Positions 62,581-64,000 of a stretch of DNA of 64,000 bases are shown piece after piece. The first letter of the stretch is position 1. The number at the start of each line of letters is the position of its first letter. Made by a program: the position numbers and the translations under genes. The stretch spans positions 950,768 through 1,014,767 of the forward strand of contig NZ_LN831058.1 in NCBI RefSeq assembly GCF_001375495.1, written 5' to 3'. Under the pieces are notes generated by a model. The model worked only from the letters and a program-made list of their open reading frames with translations, did no database searches and was not told where the DNA came from. Source of the DNA: Flaviflexus massiliensis. Its GTDB lineage: Bacteria > Actinomycetota > Actinomycetes > Actinomycetales > Actinomycetaceae.

Positions 62581-63746
62581 GGAAGCGCCGGCCTCGAGTA
62601 CTTGTCCTTGCATCCACGTTCCCCGCGCACCCGGGGGACGGAACCCCCGAATTCGTTGGGGATCTCGCCATCGAACTGGCAAAGACAATGGATGTGAGAG
62701 TGCTTGTCCCGGCTATTCCCGGAGCCGATAAGGTCAGCACCTATGAGGGGGTCGAGGTGCATCGCTTCCGGTTCTTCCCACGCAAGTGGGAGGACCTGGC
62801 AGACGGTGCGATCCTCGAGAACCTCCGAGGAAATTGGACACGCGCACTCCAGATCGTGCCCTTCCTCCTTGCCCAAACCATCAGTGTTGCGAAACATCTG
62901 CGCGAGTTTCGGCCCGATGTTCTGCACGTCTTCTGGATCATCCCGCAAGGCTTCACCGCCTACCTTGTGACACGGAAAATCCCCGTGCTCCTCACCACCC
63001 TCGGTGGTGACCTCTACGCGCTCGTGGATACCCCGATCCGCCCTATCATCAAACGCATCGTCAAGCACGCGAAGCACACGACGGTCATGAATGAGGAAAT
63101 GAAGGGGAGGGTCGAAAGCCTCGGCATCTCGCCCGACAAGGTGTCGGTTGAACCAATGGGCTTTGATCTCTCAGGAATCGTGCCCCATACCGTGCGCGAC
63201 ACTGACACCGTCGAGATCCTGTTCGTTGGCAGGCTCGTTGAGAAGAAGGGGCTCACACACCTCCTCAACGCACTGAAAGACACGGACCTGTCATATTCAC
63301 TGACCGTGGTGGGGGATGGGCCGCTGACCGAACAGTTGATGCAGCAGGCGAGTGGCATGCCCGTCGACTTCGTTGGTGCCCTGCCCAAGGAAGAACTGAG
63401 AAAGCGATACTCGCAGGCAGACGTGATCGTCCTGCCCTCAGTGAAGGCAGTATCGGGAGACCAGGACGGTTTGCCCGTCGTGCTTCTGGAAGCCCTCGGA
63501 TCTGGCCTGCCCGCGATCGCCTCCAATCTTTCCGGCATCGATTCCGTCATTACCCACGAAGAGAGCGGGCTTCTGGTCGAACCAGGAAACGAGACCGAAC
63601 TACGGTTCGCGATCGAACGACTCGCCGGTGATACGAAGCTGAGGAAGAAGCTGTCGGAAGAGGGCCAGCGCAGGGTTGAGGAACGCTCCACGCCAGCTGT
63701 TGGCAAACGCTACGCCCAGTTGCTGAAGAAGGTGGCTGGCCAATGA
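62577..63746 (+). CDS. GT4 family glycosyltransferase
   Basis: 389 aa. GT-B fold: N-lobe start VLVLASTFPAHPGDGTPEFVGDLA, then TTLGGDLYALVD, and the C-lobe with EILFVGRLVEKKGLTHLL, VVGDGPLTEQL, and the donor-binding E-x7-E region in GLPVVLLEALGSGLPAIASN. It transfers a sugar from a nucleotide donor, probably to a lipid-linked intermediate. Overlaps both the upstream and the downstream gene by 4 bases, so it sits in a coupled operon. Confidence 0.92.
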   Translation: MRKRRPRVLVLASTFPAHPGDGTPEFVGDLAIELAKTMDVRVLVPAIPGADKVSTYEGVEVHRFRFFPRKWEDLADGAILENLRGNWTRALQIVPFLLAQTISVAKHLREFRPDVLHVFWIIPQGFTAYLVTRKIPVLLTTLGGDLYALVDTPIRPIIKRIVKHAKHTTVMNEEMKGRVESLGISPDKVSVEPMGFDLSGIVPHTVRDTDTVEILFVGRLVEKKGLTHLLNALKDTDLSYSLTVVGDGPLTEQLMQQASGMPVDFVGALPKEELRKRYSQADVIVLPSVKAVSGDQDGLPVVLLEALGSGLPAIASNLSGIDSVITHEESGLLVEPGNETELRFAIERLAGDTKLRKKLSEEGQRRVEERSTPAVGKRYAQLLKKVAGQ

Positions 63747-64000
63747 GAATTGGAATCGTTGGTGCACACGGCTTCATAGGAAGTGCCCTCCGCGAGGAAC
63801 TCCACGATCACGAGGTGGTCGAATTTACTCGGGAACGACCCATCACGTCCGAGAAGGGTAGGACAGCAGCTGCTGACCTGGATGCTGTTGTGTGGGCGGC
63901 CTCGTCCAATACTCCCGCAACACTTGCCGCCAATCCTGGCAACGCGGAGCAAGAAGTCCGGGAGTTTAGCGAAGGCCTCGACCTGCTAAGCGACCTGAAC
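63743..64000 (+). CDS. NAD-dependent epimerase/dehydratase, N-terminal part (cut by window end)
   Basis: 86 codons from ATG 63743 to the window edge without a stop. The first strand and loop IGIVGAHGFIGSALREEL are the GxxGxxG nucleotide-binding motif of extended short-chain dehydrogenases. DAVVWAASSNTPATLAANPG fits the following strand and the family. Probably a nucleotide-sugar epimerase or reductase of the same polymer pathway. The catalytic Tyr-x3-Lys lies outside the window. Confidence 0.8.
   Translation, partial: MRIGIVGAHGFIGSALREELHDHEVVEFTRERPITSEKGRTAAADLDAVVWAASSNTPATLAANPGNAEQEVREFSEGLDLLSDLN

Overview
The window comes from a high-G+C actinobacterium (about 60 % G+C by eye). The overall gene set fits the Actinomycetaceae or a near relative, but I did not assign a genus. 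Evidence includes a monomeric NADP-isocitrate dehydrogenase, the 7Fe-ferredoxin/DapC pair, actinobacterial-type Maf and YhaN/YhaO-like repair proteins, a VanW protein, two LytR-CpsA-Psr ligases, GTG starts, and many genes without a Shine-Dalgarno sequence. I see no rRNA, tRNA, CRISPR array, prophage or insertion sequence.

Layout. 1-18 kb is housekeeping: DNA glycosylase, 6-phosphogluconate dehydrogenase, isocitrate dehydrogenase, a DUF808 membrane protein, two patatin-like lipases, DUF488, a pseudouridine synthase in an operon with an SbcC/SbcD-like pair, thiol peroxidase, a ZIP transporter, a ketopantoate reductase-like gene with a GNAT, and YceI. 18-27 kb holds an M18 aminopeptidase and a complete oligopeptide ABC operon (lipoprotein, internal terminator, two permeases, fused double ATPase) closed by a very long terminator. 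27-36 kb holds TypA, VanW, FdxA/DapC and a tightly overlapped DUF885-Maf-NUDIX set. 36-42 kb holds a class III adenylate cyclase, a two-component system, GtrA and PurK/PurE. 42-64 kb is an envelope glycopolymer region: two LCP ligases, GT2, RmlB, UDP-glucose dehydrogenase, a secreted amidase, Wzt/Wzm exporter, a GT-like protein of unknown function, a GT2-GT4 fusion, an S9 peptidase, a DUF2142 membrane protein, a lipid-linked GT2, a GT4 and the start of an epimerase. Together these suggest synthesis of nucleotide sugars, assembly of a polymer on a lipid carrier, Wzm/Wzt export, and LCP attachment to peptidoglycan.

Most notable observations. (1) At least thirteen genes have a TANNNT -10 hexamer exactly 6 or 7 bases before the start codon and no usable ribosome-binding site, so they are probably leaderless. 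(2) purK and gtrA diverge from one almost symmetric -10 element, with both mRNAs predicted to begin at their start codons. (3) The second LCP gene appears broken by a one-base shift at a run of six G. (4) Several terminator hairpins are followed by short-period, mostly pyrimidine-rich repeats, including an exact 15-base duplication after the oligopeptide operon. (5) The DNA glycosylase Tag has lost three of four zinc ligands. (6) Direct repeats at 11-base spacing lie upstream of the cell-wall amidase.
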